64,000 nt of DNA, from assembly GCA_015075225.1 (NCBI GenBank), contig JABTUQ010000005.1, positions 107,075 through 171,074 on the forward strand, given 5' to 3'. Under the pieces are notes generated by a model. That model was not told the DNA's origin. It saw only the letters and a program-made list of their open reading frames with translations, and did no database searches. Below, piece by piece: positions 41,376 to 51,579 of this stretch. Origin of the DNA: Burkholderiales bacterium (GTDB lineage: Bacteria > Pseudomonadota > Gammaproteobacteria > Burkholderiales > Nitrosomonadaceae). Positions within the stretch are counted from its first letter, which is position 1, and every line of letters begins with the position of its first letter. The position numbers and the translations under genes were made by a program.

Positions 41376-41977
41376 GGCTGCCTGCCTTGTGCCTGATCGA
41401 AAAAATGTGCTACGTACTTCGCTATCATGTCGGTTTCCAGATTTACCTTCTGTCCGGGTTTGCATTGCCCGAAAGCAGTATTGGCCAATGTATGGGGGAT
41501 AAGGTTGATTTCAATCCGACCGTCACTGATCTGGTTCACCGTGAGGCTGACCCCGTCAACCGTAATCGAACCCTTGGGAACAATGTATCTGAGCAGTTGC
41601 GGCGGTGGCTCGATTGCCAGCAGGCAACGGTCACCCGTCTGCGCAAATGCGACAACTTCGCCGATTCCTTCCACATGGCCGCTGACCAGATGACCGTCCA
41701 GCCGGTCAGAAAACCGCAGCGCCTTTTCCAGATTGACCGGGTTGCCGGGAATATCCAGGCCATACGTGCAGCCCAGCGTTTCTCCAGAGACATCGGCAGT
41801 GAAGCATCCCTCTACCAACGCAGTGATGGTCAGGCAGACACCATTGACGGCAATGCTGTCGCCAATGAGGCTGCCCGCCAGATCCAGATTACCGGGGTCG
41901 ATATGAATACACACCACATTCTCTTTTGGCTGGATCTGCCTGATGCTGCCAACCGCTTCAATGATCCCTGTAAACAT
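41372..41977 (-). CDS. ribE: Riboflavin synthase alpha subunit
   Basis: A 201-residue lumazine-binding enzyme with two similar barrels; starts MFTGIIEAVGSI and contains GDSIAVNGVCLTIT in barrel 1 and GSITVDGVSLTVN in barrel 2. It is the first gene of the operon ribE-ribBA-ribH-nusB. No FMN riboswitch is seen in the 128-base gap toward typA. Confidence 0.95.
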   Translation of the reverse strand: MFTGIIEAVGSIRQIQPKENVVCIHIDPGNLDLAGSLIGDSIAVNGVCLTITALVEGCFTADVSGETLGCTYGLDIPGNPVNLEKALRFSDRLDGHLVSGHVEGIGEVVAFAQTGDRCLLAIEPPPQLLRYIVPKGSITVDGVSLTVNQISDGRIEINLIPHTLANTAFGQCKPGQKVNLETDMIAKYVAHFFDQAQGRQP

Positions 41978-42105
41978 ACCCTGTAAATATTGAATAAATC
42001 CTGCTTAAAACAGATAACACCCTGACCAATCGAATCATTCGATCACTGATATAATTCACGGTTTTTCTGGAATAGCCCAGACCGACCCCCGAGGAACTCT
42101 CAATT

Positions 42106-43920
42106 ATGACACGCCTGCTCCGTAATATCGCCATTATCGCCCATGTGGATCACGGCAAAACCACGATGGTGGATAAGCTGCTGCATCAGGCCGGCACTTT
42201 TGCCGCCCATCAGACCATCGCCGAACGGGTGATGGATTCGGACGATATCGAGCGCGAGCGCGGGATCACGATTTTTTCCAAAAATTGCGCGATCGACTAT
42301 GCCGGTGTCCATATCAATATTGTGGACACCCCGGGCCACGCTGATTTTGGTGGAGAGGTCGAGCGTGTGTTGTCGATGGTGGATGGCGTGCTGCTGCTGG
42401 TCGATGCGGTGGAAGGTCCCATGCCGCAAACGCGGTTTGTCACCCGCAAGGCACTGGCTGCCGGTCTGCACCCGATCGTGGTCATCAACAAGATTGACCG
42501 GCCCGGTGCCCGCCCTGATTGGGTAGTCAATCAGACTTTCGATTTGTTCGACAAGCTGAATGCAACTGAAAAACAACTGGATTTTCCAGTGGTGTACGCT
42601 TCCGCACTCAATGGCTTTGCCACACTTGATCCTGATCAGCCCAGCAGCGACATGCGCCCGTTGTTCGACATGATTCTCAAGCATGTTCCAGAACCGACAG
42701 GGGATGCTGACCAGCCTTTGCAACTGCAGATCAGTGCGCTCGATTATTCCAGTTTCGTCGGGCGGCTTGGTATCGGCAGAATCAGTCGCGGTCGCCTGAA
42801 ACCCGGGCAGGAAGTCATGGTGATGACCGGTAATCAAACGCCGAAAAAGGCGCGTGTCAACCAGGTATCCGGTTTTCGTGGCCTGGAACAGGTTCCGCTA
42901 AACGAAGCGGCTGCTGGCGAGATTGTGCTGGTCAGCGGAATCGAGGAACTCGGTATCGGAACGACGCTGGCAGACCTCAATCGTCCCGAGGCATTGCCGA
43001 TGCCGAAAGTCGATGAACCGACACTTTCGATGAATTTTCAGGTCAATACCTCGCCTTTTGCAGGTAAGGAAGGTAAGTTCGTGACCAGCCGTCAGATACG
43101 CGAGCGGCTTGAAAAGGAATTACTGACCAATGTAGCCCTGCGGCTGGAAGAAACCGGCGAAACGGATTCATTTCTGATTTCCGGGCGCGGTGAGCTGCAT
43201 TTGACCATCCTGCTCGAAAACATGCGCCGGGAAGGCTATGAACTGGCGGTATCCCGCCCCAGGGTGGTCATCCGCGAAATTGATGGTGAGAAATGCGAGC
43301 CGTTCGAGGTGCTGACCATCGACATCGACGAAACCAATCAAGGCGCGGTAATGGAAGCACTGGGAACGCGCCGTGGCGATTTGCTGGATATGATCAGCGA
43401 CGGGCGCGGCCGCGTCAGGCTGGATTACCGCATTCCCGCGCGTGGCCTGATCGGATTCCAATCCGAATTCATGACGCTCACACGCGGTACCGGCATCATG
43501 AGCCATGTTTTCGACGAATATGCACCAATGCGCCCGGATATGTCCTCGCGCAAAAACGGGGTGCTGATTTCCGCTGAACAGGGCGAGGCAGTGGCCTACG
43601 CACTGTGGAAACTGCAGGATCGCGGCCGCATGTTTGTTAGCCCCGGAGAACCGTTGTATGAAGGCATGGTGATTGGTATCCATAGTCGCGAAAATGATCT
43701 GGTCGTCAACCCGGTCAAGGGCAAGCAGCTGACCAATATCCGGGCATCCGGACATGATGAGGCTGTGGTGCTGACGCCGCCTATTCAATTGACGCTGGAA
43801 TCGGCCATTGAATTTATCGCGGATGACGAGCTGGTAGAAATCACACCCAAAAGTATCCGCATCCGCAAACGTTTTCTGCTGGAACACGAACGCAAGCGCG
43901 CTTCTCGTGCCTCTGCCTGA
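42106..43920 (+). CDS. typA: Ribosome-associated GTPase TypA/BipA
   Basis: A 604-residue EF-G-like GTPase. Motifs: [55 protein letters not shown], and the BipA-specific C-terminal domain ([18 protein letters not shown]). It supports ribosome assembly under stress. AGGAA lies ahead of the ATG. Confidence 0.96.
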   Translation: MTRLLRNIAIIAHVDHGKTTMVDKLLHQAGTFAAHQTIAERVMDSDDIERERGITIFSKNCAIDYAGVHINIVDTPGHADFGGEVERVLSMVDGVLLLVDAVEGPMPQTRFVTRKALAAGLHPIVVINKIDRPGARPDWVVNQTFDLFDKLNATEKQLDFPVVYASALNGFATLDPDQPSSDMRPLFDMILKHVPEPTGDADQPLQLQISALDYSSFVGRLGIGRISRGRLKPGQEVMVMTGNQTPKKARVNQVSGFRGLEQVPLNEAAAGEIVLVSGIEELGIGTTLADLNRPEALPMPKVDEPTLSMNFQVNTSPFAGKEGKFVTSRQIRERLEKELLTNVALRLEETGETDSFLISGRGELHLTILLENMRREGYELAVSRPRVVIREIDGEKCEPFEVLTIDIDETNQGAVMEALGTRRGDLLDMISDGRGRVRLDYRIPARGLIGFQSEFMTLTRGTGIMSHVFDEYAPMRPDMSSRKNGVLISAEQGEAVAYALWKLQDRGRMFVSPGEPLYEGMVIGIHSRENDLVVNPVKGKQLTNIRASGHDEAVVLTPPIQLTLESAIEFIADDELVEITPKSIRIRKRFLLEHERKRASRASA

Positions 43921-43922
43921 TA

Positions 43923-44558
43923 ATGCTTGAAAAACCGGTGTTATGGTATGTTGCCGACCCCATGTGCTCATGGTGCTGGGGGTTTGCACCGGTTATCGAA
44001 AATATCCGGCAGGAATATGCAGCGGCATTTACCGTGAAGGTGCTGCCGGGTGGATTGCGGCCGGGAACGGATACGCCGCTACAGCCTGAAAAGAAAGCCC
44101 AGATCCTGCATCACTGGCATGTGGTGCATACCACCACCGGCCAGCCGTTCACCTTTGAAAATGCCTTGCCGGAAGGTTTTATTTACGATACCGAGCCTGC
44201 CTGTCGTGGGGTTGCCAGTGTTGCATTGATCGAACCGGAACAGGTATTTCCCTTTTTTTCCGCAATCCAGCATGCCTTTTATGTCGGACAGGAAGATGTA
44301 ACACAACGTGCTGTCCTGCAAAAACTTGCTGCCAACCTCGCTATCCCGGAATCATCATTTACCGCGATATTCCAGTCAGATGAAATAAAACAGCAAACAC
44401 AGGCCGGTTTCCAGCAGGCAGCGCAATGGGGCATCAGTGGATTTCCAACGCTGGTAGTGGAAGATGGCACCCACCGCTACCTGATGACTTCCGGTTATCG
44501 CCCGCTTGCAGCCTTGCGCCATTCTTTGGATAACTGGCTGCATCAGCACAGGCACTGA
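43923..44558 (+). CDS. DsbA-family thioredoxin-fold protein (FrnE-like)
   Basis: A 211-residue protein with a CSWCWGF active site at about residues 15-21, then an inserted helical domain and the cis-proline segment ISGFPTLVVEDG near the end. No signal peptide is seen, so it is probably cytoplasmic. It starts 2 bases behind typA and is cotranscribed. Its reductant and substrate are not predictable. Confidence 0.85.
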   Translation: MLEKPVLWYVADPMCSWCWGFAPVIENIRQEYAAAFTVKVLPGGLRPGTDTPLQPEKKAQILHHWHVVHTTTGQPFTFENALPEGFIYDTEPACRGVASVALIEPEQVFPFFSAIQHAFYVGQEDVTQRAVLQKLAANLAIPESSFTAIFQSDEIKQQTQAGFQQAAQWGISGFPTLVVEDGTHRYLMTSGYRPLAALRHSLDNWLHQHRH

Positions 44559-44584
44559 CTGATTCAGGCTGATCTGGCCGGTTT

Positions 44585-45400
44585 CTATTGCTGGCACTGC
44601 GCGCAGAAGAAGGTAGAACGCTGGCCTTGCCGGGTTTTACTTACCTGCGTACCACATTGGCGGCATGGCTGATCCGCCCGTCCGTATACCCAATACTGCT
44701 GCTGAAAATAACCCGGATTACCTTCGCAGTCGGTGAAATCGCGCAGACTGCTTCCCCCCGCTTCGATGGCACGCAACAGGGTTGCCTTGACTGCTTCGGC
44801 CAGCCGTTCGCACTGCGCTCTGCTCAAACTACCGGCAGCAACCAAAGGGGAAATGCCGGCATGAAACAGGGCTTCGTTGGCGTAGATATTGCCTACACCC
44901 ACCACGATATGCTGATTCATGAGCACTTCCTTGATGCTGGCATTGCGGCCATGTATTTTTGCCTGCAGGAATTGCCCATCAAAATCGGCGCTCAAGGGTT
45001 CGGGGCCCAGTTTCTGTAATAGCGGATGCTGACGAATATCGTCATCCCACCACAGAATGGCGCCAAACCGTCGCGGATCGCGAAAACGCAACATCGCTCC
45101 ATTATCCATTTGCAGATCGAAGTGATCATGCCGTAGAGGTGGTGTGGATGCAGGCAGCACGCGCAAACTGCCGGACATGCCCAGATGCACGATGAGTGTG
45201 CCTTTGCTGCAGGCAAACAGGAGATATTTTGCCCGCCGGTTAACTGCACAGATCTGCTGCCCGGGCAACAGCGTGGCGAGATCGTCAGGAACCGGCCAGC
45301 GTAAAACGGAATGACGAATCTGCGCCTGTGTAATGGATGCGCCGGTCAGGTGAGTATGAATACCACGCCGGGTAACTTCGACTTCAGGTAGTTCCGGCAT
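44585..45400 (-). CDS. mutM: Formamidopyrimidine-DNA glycosylase
   Basis: A 271-residue base-excision enzyme for 8-oxoguanine. Starts [14 protein letters not shown], with the catalytic Pro2 and Glu3; the helix-two-turn-helix ([18 protein letters not shown]) and the C-terminal zinc finger CRQCG...CAQCQQ are intact. Confidence 0.96.
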   Translation of the reverse strand: MPELPEVEVTRRGIHTHLTGASITQAQIRHSVLRWPVPDDLATLLPGQQICAVNRRAKYLLFACSKGTLIVHLGMSGSLRVLPASTPPLRHDHFDLQMDNGAMLRFRDPRRFGAILWWDDDIRQHPLLQKLGPEPLSADFDGQFLQAKIHGRNASIKEVLMNQHIVVGVGNIYANEALFHAGISPLVAAGSLSRAQCERLAEAVKATLLRAIEAGGSSLRDFTDCEGNPGYFQQQYWVYGRADQPCRQCGTQVSKTRQGQRSTFFCAQCQQ

Positions 45401-45445
45401 GATCGGAAGAAGGTCGGGAGAAAACTGCGGATACCGAGGTACGCA

Positions 45446-46798
45446 TCATCTGCGTTTGCGATACCAGTGGATGAAAATACCGCTGCCAAGAAATACGACT
45501 GGCAGGATGATCAGAAAGACGGTGACAATCAGGGTCAGTTGCAGTTCGCTCAGTGCCAGGCGACTGTCTGTCGTGACACGTGGCTGTATCGGGATAAACG
45601 CTTCATCACCCGCCAGCCAGTTGATCATGTTCAAACCGAGATCCAGATTGCCGCCATTGCCCAGATAGCCATTGGCCAGGAAATGCCCACTGCCCACTAC
45701 GATGATGCGCTGTTCGCGATCATCTATCACCCGGCTCAATGCCAAAGCCACACTGACCGGGCCAGCAACGTCATTTTCCGCATCGAAAGTGATTTCACCT
45801 TCCAGCGGGCCGGTTTCCACCCAGCCCTGCGGCGCGACTTCGGCCAGGATGACACGGCGCCAATCGGTGTTTTCTTCCGGGACAAGCTGCCGGGCAAAGG
45901 GGAATACAGTCATGTATTCAAAGTTCTCCGTCACGGCATGCGCGCCGTAGAGCGTAGCCAGTGCAAACGTGGTGGGGACACGCAGCTGGCTGGCTTGCGG
46001 ATCGACGATCACTCCCGGGGTAAATACAATGCCAAGTTGCTCGGCCAGCGGTTGTAATCCGTAAAGCGAACCGGCATCTACCAGCCAGAGCAGGTTTCCG
46101 CCCTTGGCGAGGTAATCCAGAATTTTTTTCACCTCCCCTTCCAGTAATTCCATTTGCGGAGAAGCAATCACCAGGATGTCGTTACCCGGAATTTCCGGTT
46201 GATCGGTCAAGCTGAAAGATTTGCTTTCAATGCCAGTTTCAAACAGTTTTTTACCGAAATTGCCCAGATCGCGCTGGGTGATACCGTCTATTTTGCGCTC
46301 GCCGTGGCTTGCCAATAGCCATAATCGCTTCCTTTCACTACGCGCTAGCCGCATCAATGCATTTGCGAATGCCTGTTCGTTGATGGTGGCAAGCCGTTCC
46401 TTGCGTTCCTTGTACGCAACGACAATTTCGCCATTGAGCCGGACACCTTCACTTTGCGCCTGCTGCGGCTGTTCTGCCGGGTCAACGAAAGTCAGAATGA
46501 GATCGGGTTTGATTCTCTGGTAGACGCCAATGAAGTTGCTGATGATGCCGCGAATGTCGCCCAGCTGCAGATCCTGTTGTGTGGCATAGACGGTCACGTG
46601 CAGCGGAGCATCCAGTTTGTGCAGCAGGTCGATACTAGCCTGGCTCAGGCTGTTGCGGCCGTTCTGGCTGATATCCCACTGCAAGCGGAATTCCTGTGCC
46701 AGATAGCCGAGCGCGCCCATCAGTATCAGAAACAAAACGATGAACAGGCTGTTACGCCAGCGGAAACGTGAATGTGATTTTTTAGCAGCGTTGGCCAT
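45446..46798 (-). CDS. GldG-like ABC transporter auxiliary protein
   Basis: A 450-residue protein with one N-terminal and one C-terminal transmembrane helix flanking a large periplasmic domain of the GldG/ABC_transp_aux type (RLQWDISQNGRNSLSQASID; LLASHGERKIDGI; LWLVDAGSL). It forms an exporter with the permease and ATPase genes upstream in the same operon. The cargo is unknown; gliding genes are not implied. Two candidate starts, 46819 and 46798, differ by seven residues. Confidence 0.87.
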   Translation of the reverse strand: MANAAKKSHSRFRWRNSLFIVLFLILMGALGYLAQEFRLQWDISQNGRNSLSQASIDLLHKLDAPLHVTVYATQQDLQLGDIRGIISNFIGVYQRIKPDLILTFVDPAEQPQQAQSEGVRLNGEIVVAYKERKERLATINEQAFANALMRLARSERKRLWLLASHGERKIDGITQRDLGNFGKKLFETGIESKSFSLTDQPEIPGNDILVIASPQMELLEGEVKKILDYLAKGGNLLWLVDAGSLYGLQPLAEQLGIVFTPGVIVDPQASQLRVPTTFALATLYGAHAVTENFEYMTVFPFARQLVPEENTDWRRVILAEVAPQGWVETGPLEGEITFDAENDVAGPVSVALALSRVIDDREQRIIVVGSGHFLANGYLGNGGNLDLGLNMINWLAGDEAFIPIQPRVTTDSRLALSELQLTLIVTVFLIILPVVFLGSGIFIHWYRKRR

Positions 46799-46821
46799 GA
46801 AAAATGGGGTATGGGTCAAAT

Positions 46822-47568
46822 TCAGCCATTTAATCGTTCACTTTCCAGCTGACGGATGGTCAGTATTAAAAAGGTGGCGGTAAACAGAAGAAAAAAAGCC
46901 AGGCTGAAGGTATCAATCAAGCCAATATTGAAGTTCTCGAAATGTCTAAACAGAGAAATGTGATGTATGGCATTTTCTGCCCCGATTGCCATGAGGTCCA
47001 TAACCCATAAACCCAGCAATACACCCAGGCTACCCAGTGCAGCCACGGCCGGATGAGAGGTGAGGCTGGAAATGTAGAGTCCTAGTGCGGCAAAACAACT
47101 TGCCAGCAGAATCAGCCCGATCAGGTTGCTGCCGAGCAGGCCAAAATCCAGCATGCCTCCGGCCAGCAATGAAACAGCCAGCGCCACGATCAATAATGGA
47201 ATCAGACTGAAGAAGAGCATGAGCGCCAGAAATTTGCCCAGCACGATGGCTGTGATGGAAACCGGCGCGGAAATCAGCATGGTCAGCGTGTGGTTGCGGC
47301 GTTCTTCGGCAAACAGGCGCATGCTCAGGATGGGTGTAACAGCCAGAAGTACGATGGAGGCCACAGAAAAAACCGGGGAAACGATGACCTCGGTCACACC
47401 CGGTGGATTGGCCAGTTGTGCTAGTTGCGGCTGTAATTCGAGAAAGGTGTTCAACCGGCCAAGAAACACCCAGGCCAGTGCCAGCTGCATTGCGGCCAGA
47501 AAGACCCATATCAGCGATGAAGCAAACAACTGCTTCATTTCCTTGTTCATCAGTGTAAACGCCATCAT
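46822..47568 (-). CDS. ABC-2 type permease (GldF-like)
   Basis: A 248-residue inner-membrane protein with six hydrophobic segments and the ABC-2 hallmark PILSMRLFAEERRNHTLTML after helix 2. It overlaps the ATPase stop (one base) and precedes the GldG-like gene by 23 bases. Confidence 0.88.
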   Translation of the reverse strand: MMAFTLMNKEMKQLFASSLIWVFLAAMQLALAWVFLGRLNTFLELQPQLAQLANPPGVTEVIVSPVFSVASIVLLAVTPILSMRLFAEERRNHTLTMLISAPVSITAIVLGKFLALMLFFSLIPLLIVALAVSLLAGGMLDFGLLGSNLIGLILLASCFAALGLYISSLTSHPAVAALGSLGVLLGLWVMDLMAIGAENAIHHISLFRHFENFNIGLIDTFSLAFFLLFTATFLILTIRQLESERLNG

Positions 47569-48338
47569 TACATGCCCTCCCCGACAGGTATTTTTCCAGC
47601 AGTGAGCCGGGTGAACAGGATTTCCAGATGCTTGTTTTGCTGTCTCAGGTTTTCCATGCTGTCATCCAGTACCAGTTTGCCCTGGTGCATGATTTGCACG
47701 CGGTTACAGACACTCTCCACTTCCGGAAGAATATGTGAGGAAAGAATGATGGCGTGATTTTTACCGAGCTCACGAATCAGCGCACGTATTTTTTGGATTT
47801 GGTTGGGATCAAGACCGGCGGTTGGCTCATCCAAAATAATCAGCGGGGGCTGGTGAATAATCGCCTGCGCGATTCCGACACGCTGCTGATAGCCTTTCGA
47901 TAGCACACCGATCAGCCGTTTTCCCACATCAGCCAGCTCGCACTGGTGTTTGGTCCGATCCAGAGCCGTTTGCAGCGAGGCTCCGGCCAGACCATGCAAG
48001 CGGGCGGCAAAGCACAGATATTCATCGACAGTCAGCTCTTTATAGAGCGGCGGGATTTCGGGCAGATAGCCAAGATGGCGCTTTGCTTCGAGCGGATGAT
48101 CCAGCAAATCGCTACCGCAAATACGTACGCTACCGCTGTCTGGCGCCAGATTACCGGTCAGCATCCGCATGGTGGTGCTTTTGCCGGCGCCATTCGGTCC
48201 AAGGAACCCAAGAATATCGCCTTTGTGCAATTTCAGGCTGACATCCTGCACAACAACATGCGGGCCAAAGTAACGGGTCAGCCCCTCTGCTTCAATGGTA
48301 GGGTATGTATTATTTGGGATCACACCATTAATTATCAA
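47568..48338 (-). CDS. ABC transporter ATPase (GldA-like)
   Basis: A 256-residue nucleotide-binding subunit: Walker A GPNGAGKSTT, signature LSKGYQQRV, Walker B LIILDEPTAGLDP, switch SSHIL. It is first in the leftward operon ATPase-permease-GldG-like-mutM. The exact start is uncertain; the ABC core begins near residue 13. Confidence 0.9.
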   Translation of the reverse strand: MIINGVIPNNTYPTIEAEGLTRYFGPHVVVQDVSLKLHKGDILGFLGPNGAGKSTTMRMLTGNLAPDSGSVRICGSDLLDHPLEAKRHLGYLPEIPPLYKELTVDEYLCFAARLHGLAGASLQTALDRTKHQCELADVGKRLIGVLSKGYQQRVGIAQAIIHQPPLIILDEPTAGLDPNQIQKIRALIRELGKNHAIILSSHILPEVESVCNRVQIMHQGKLVLDDSMENLRQQNKHLEILFTRLTAGKIPVGEGM

Positions 48339-48671
48339 TTTTGCATATTATTTATTATTGCCCGCTCCAGCTTTTTCACTAAAAAAGAGCACCAAGTGGA
48401 GTCGATGGTTGTCGTATGTATCTGAAATTTATCATGTTGGGACTTTTGAAAACCAGGTATGCAACAAGCCGTATGCCATGCCACAGTGTTGTGTGAAAGA
48501 TACACTTCGGTTTGACAAAGATAAAAGGATCAAACCATAATCGGCACCAGTAGTATGCGAGCAGTTACGCTGGTTGCGGTGAGCGGGAGTATCGTAATAG
48601 TGCAAGTGATCGTATAAAAAGGGTGAGTGTGGTTACACAGAATTTTTATACTAGAAGACAAGGACAATAGC
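48339..48671. other. 333-base divergent gap before the OmpA-family gene
   Basis: No gene is supported here. It separates the leftward ABC operon from the rightward OmpA-family gene and should hold both promoters. The leader ends in ACAAGGACAATAG before the ATG at 48672. Confidence 0.5.
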
Positions 48672-49367
48672 ATGAAAAAAATGATATTAGCCAGGAAATA
48701 TCTGATTGGGGCCGTTATATTACCCGGGTTGCTGGCATCCGGTGCTGTTATGGCTGATTCACACGGAGAAGAAAGACAAGGTTTGAGCGCTGCAGACAAA
48801 CCCGAAGCCTATGCTACGGATGATCGTGGCGTGGTTGCAAGAAATTCAACCGGCTTGTGCTGGCGTACCGGCTACTGGACACCTGCCAAGGCCATCTACG
48901 AATGCGATCCTGATTTGGTTAAACAACCAGTACAAGTGGCTGAAGCACCTGCCCCGGTAGCTCCTGTTATAACCGAGCCTGAAAAAGTTTCCTTCTCAGC
49001 CGACGCCCTGTTTGATTTTAACAAAGCTGTTCTGAAACCCGCTGGCAAGCAGGCTCTGGATGATTTTGCCGCTAACCTGGAAGGCATAAACTACGACCTG
49101 ATCATTGCGGTAGGTTACACCGATCGTATCGGTTCGGAAGCTTATAACAAGAACCTGTCAGTAAAACGTGCTGAAGCTGTTAAAAGCTATCTGGTTTCCA
49201 AAGGAATCGGTGCAGATCGCGTCTTTACTGATGGTAAAGGTAAAACCAACCCGGTAACGGGCGATTCCTGCAAGGGTACCAAGGCAACCAGAGCATTGAT
49301 TGATTGCCTGGCTCCTGATCGTCGTGTGGAAATTGAAGTTGCCGGTACGAAAGCACCTGCTAACTAA
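48672..49367 (+). CDS. OmpA-family outer-membrane protein
   Basis: A 231-residue protein with a signal peptide cleaved near residue 27 (AVMA-DSHG), a linker containing GLCWRTGYWTP with a cysteine pair, a proline/alanine hinge near 90-100, and the C-terminal OmpA domain that binds peptidoglycan (LFDFNKAVLKPAGKQAL; NLSVKRAEAVKSYLVSKG; PDRRVEIEV). It lacks an N-terminal eight-strand barrel. The extra cysteines CKGTKATRALIDC interrupt the last helix as in betaproteobacterial relatives. Confidence 0.9.
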   Translation: MKKMILARKYLIGAVILPGLLASGAVMADSHGEERQGLSAADKPEAYATDDRGVVARNSTGLCWRTGYWTPAKAIYECDPDLVKQPVQVAEAPAPVAPVITEPEKVSFSADALFDFNKAVLKPAGKQALDDFAANLEGINYDLIIAVGYTDRIGSEAYNKNLSVKRAEAVKSYLVSKGIGADRVFTDGKGKTNPVTGDSCKGTKATRALIDCLAPDRRVEIEVAGTKAPAN

Positions 49368-49387
49368 AATTATCCATCTGGATTATC

Positions 49388-49422
49388 AAAAAGCCCTGCC
49401 AGTGTGCAGGGCTTTTTGATAT
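49388..49422 (+). terminator. Terminator behind the OmpA-family gene
   Basis: AAAAAGCCCTGC and GCAGGGCTTTTT form a 12-bp stem over a 6-base loop, with a T-run at its end. Confidence 0.9.
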
Positions 49423-49503
49423 GAAAAACATATTCTGCCCGGGGAGCGCGTTGTATATTGGCAAAAGCACTTTTCCGATGGAAATTTTCAGGTAAGTAAT
49501 TGT

Positions 49504-50211
49504 ATGAAAAATGATGGCATCAATGCAGATCCAATGGAGCTGGAGAAATTCAGCCAGCTGGCACACCGTTGGTGGGATCCAAACAGTGAATTCAAGCCAC
49601 TGCACGAAATCAACCCGCTCCGGCTAGGTTATATCGACGAAATTGTGGGTGGTCTCAGCGGGAAAACGGTTGTTGATGTCGGCTGCGGAGGCGGAATTTT
49701 GTCCGAATCCATGGCGGCACGTGGTGCCAACGTGACAGGCATTGATCTGGGTGACAAGGCGCTGAAGGTGGCGAAATTACACTTGCTGGAAAGCGGTCAT
49801 CAGGTGGATTACCGGAAAATAACCGTGGAAGCGCTTGCGTCAGAACAGCCGCATCACTATGACGTTGTTACCTGCATGGAAATGCTGGAGCATGTGCCTG
49901 ATCCTGCCAGTGTCATCCAGTCTTGTTCGCGCCTTGTAAAAAGTGGTGGGTGGGTGTTTTTCTCGACTCTGAACCGCAACCCGAAATCCTATCTCTTCGC
50001 GATCATCGGTGCGGAATATATCCTTAAACTGCTACCACGGGGAACGCATGAATACGCCAAGTTCATCAAACCTTCAGAGTTGGCGCACATGGCGCGTACA
50101 GCGGGACTCATGGAATCCGGAATTATTGGCATGACCTATAACCCCATCACAAAAATCTACGATCTGGAAGCGGATACCAGCGTCAACTACATCATGGCTT
50201 TCAAGGCGTGA
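49504..50211 (+). CDS. ubiG: Ubiquinone biosynthesis O-methyltransferase
   Basis: A 235-residue SAM-dependent enzyme that performs both O-methylations in ubiquinone synthesis. It has the family start [23 protein letters not shown] motif [16 protein letters not shown] and [11 protein letters not shown]. It is followed by gph, the usual order ubiG-gph. Confidence 0.95.
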   Translation: MKNDGINADPMELEKFSQLAHRWWDPNSEFKPLHEINPLRLGYIDEIVGGLSGKTVVDVGCGGGILSESMAARGANVTGIDLGDKALKVAKLHLLESGHQVDYRKITVEALASEQPHHYDVVTCMEMLEHVPDPASVIQSCSRLVKSGGWVFFSTLNRNPKSYLFAIIGAEYILKLLPRGTHEYAKFIKPSELAHMARTAGLMESGIIGMTYNPITKIYDLEADTSVNYIMAFKA

Positions 50212-50238
50212 TCGAAGAGAATCTGCAAAAAACAATGC

Positions 50239-50894
50239 ATGACCAAAGCAGTTTTATTTGATTTCGACGGCACGATTGCCGACACTGCACCGGATCTTGG
50301 TCATGCACTCAACCGGCAGCGTGTTGCCCGCAACCAGCCTCCGTTGCCAATCGAGCTGATCCGTACCGAAGCCTCGGCCGGTGCGCGCGGGTTGCTGGGA
50401 CTTGGTTTTAATCTGACACCGGACGACCCCGAATATCAGTTCATGCGGGAAGAATTCCTTGCTTTTTATACCGAGCAGCTATGTCAGGATACACGTCTGT
50501 TTCCGGGTGTTCCCGAATTGCTTGAACAACTGGATAGCCAGGCTATTCCGTGGGGAATTGTTACCAACAAACCGGCAAGATTCACCCAGCCACTCATGCA
50601 CCTACTCGGTTTGCACCAGCGTGCAGCCTGCATTATCAGCGGGGATGATACCCCTTACAGCAAACCACATCCCGAGCCATTGCTTGCTGCTTGTCGCCAG
50701 ATAAACGTTGTCCCCGATGGCTGCATCTACCTCGGTGATGACATCCGTGATGTGCAGGCCAGTCTGGCTGCCGGTGTCAAACCCATCGTGGCACTCTACG
50801 GCTATCTTGGTAATTGCGCCCCACCGGAAATGGGTGCTTCCGGGCTGATTGGCCACCCAAGGATCTGGTTTCAATTACATTTAATCTGTTATAA
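50239..50894 (+). CDS. gph: Phosphoglycolate phosphatase, frameshift near the end
   Basis: HAD-superfamily phosphatase of about 218 residues. Motif I is FDFDGTIADT, motif II IVTNKPARF, motif III KPHPEPLL and motif IV YLGDDIRDVQAS. The frame is lost at 50859-50860 (CCCAAGG): one extra A gives HPKDLVSITFNLL and a TAA at 50892, the usual end. As written the frame runs on to 50949 into the tmRNA gene, which is not credible. Eight of the last residues differ, so activity would hardly be affected. Confidence 0.9.
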
Positions 50895-50949
50895 TCGCCA
50901 ATTGAACTTTCTGGCAGCACCAACCTTAATCGTCAAGAATTCACGTTAG

Positions 50950-51288
50950 GGGCGATCCGGTTTCGACGTGGGTTGCAAAGCAGCGAGGATACTGAGGTTC
51001 AGCACTTCGTAAACAGCTGAAAAAATAGTCGCAAACGACGAAAACTACGCTTTATCGCTTAATCCGGCTAAACTCCGCACCGGTGGCCTCAACGCCGGGT
51101 CTGCAACAGACAGCGGAGTCACCAACGAGGATCGCGTTTTGTAGGGTTACTTTGCAGAACGCCAAAGCAGGTAACTCGCCCGTCGTCAGCCTGCCGGCTG
51201 GCGGATGCCAGCCAACCAAACAACATGGCGGCATGTAGAACTGTCTGTAGAGGACTTAGGACGCGGGTTCACCCCGCCGCCTCCACTA
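50950..51288 (+). ncRNA. ssrA: tmRNA
   Basis: Rescues stalled ribosomes. The 5' part GGGGCGATCCGGTTTCGACG and the 3' part with CGCCGCCTCCACTA form the acceptor arm. The tag begins at GCA 51031 and reads ANDENYAL, the standard tag start. Three oddities point to lost bases: only four Gs at the 5' end where pairing with CGCCTCC needs five; a one-base shift after ANDENYAL so the expected GCT TAA is out of frame; and a T-loop of five instead of seven bases. The terminal ACTA replaces ACCA. Confidence 0.93.
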
Positions 51289-51290
51289 CC

Positions 51291-51322
51291 CAAAATCCCA
51301 AACCTCATCGGTTGGGATTTTG
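51291..51322. terminator. Inverted repeat behind ssrA
   Basis: CAAAATCCCAA and TTGGGATTTTG form an 11-bp stem with a 10-base loop that can extend by CC/GG. It begins three bases behind the tmRNA end, so a bidirectional terminator is likely. It also marks the junction with the element. Confidence 0.65.
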
Positions 51323-51537
51323 CCTGCCCCCAGCGTTGGCGCGGCTCCCGGGCTTGGTCTCGCGAGCGCCACCCCTGCGAAGTCGGCGTTTTCGCCCCCG
51401 CTGACGCCTCTGCCCTGCCTTTTCTGGTGGTCACGCGAGCGTTCTCGAGGCCACTTCCTTTGCTGGCGCGGGTTTAGATGCGGTCGGTTGTGGTTGGCAA
51501 CTCCTGTAGCGGTGGCGACCGAATCCCGAGCGGCCAC

Positions 51538-51557
51538 AAAACCGCCCGTAGGCGGTT
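51538..51557 (-). terminator. Terminator of the recombinase operon
   Basis: On the minus strand AACCGCC, loop TACG, GGCGGTT then TTGTGG: a 7-bp stem with a short T-run, 22 bases behind the last gene of the leftward operon. The stretch 51323-51537 next to it shows no gene. Confidence 0.6.
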
Positions 51558-51579
51558 GCTGGCGCTGAGCGCGACGCGC

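Noticed and set aside
48339-48671. Small ORF of 81 codons before the OmpA-family gene
   Set aside because: No ribosome site, low-complexity product, lies in a promoter region.
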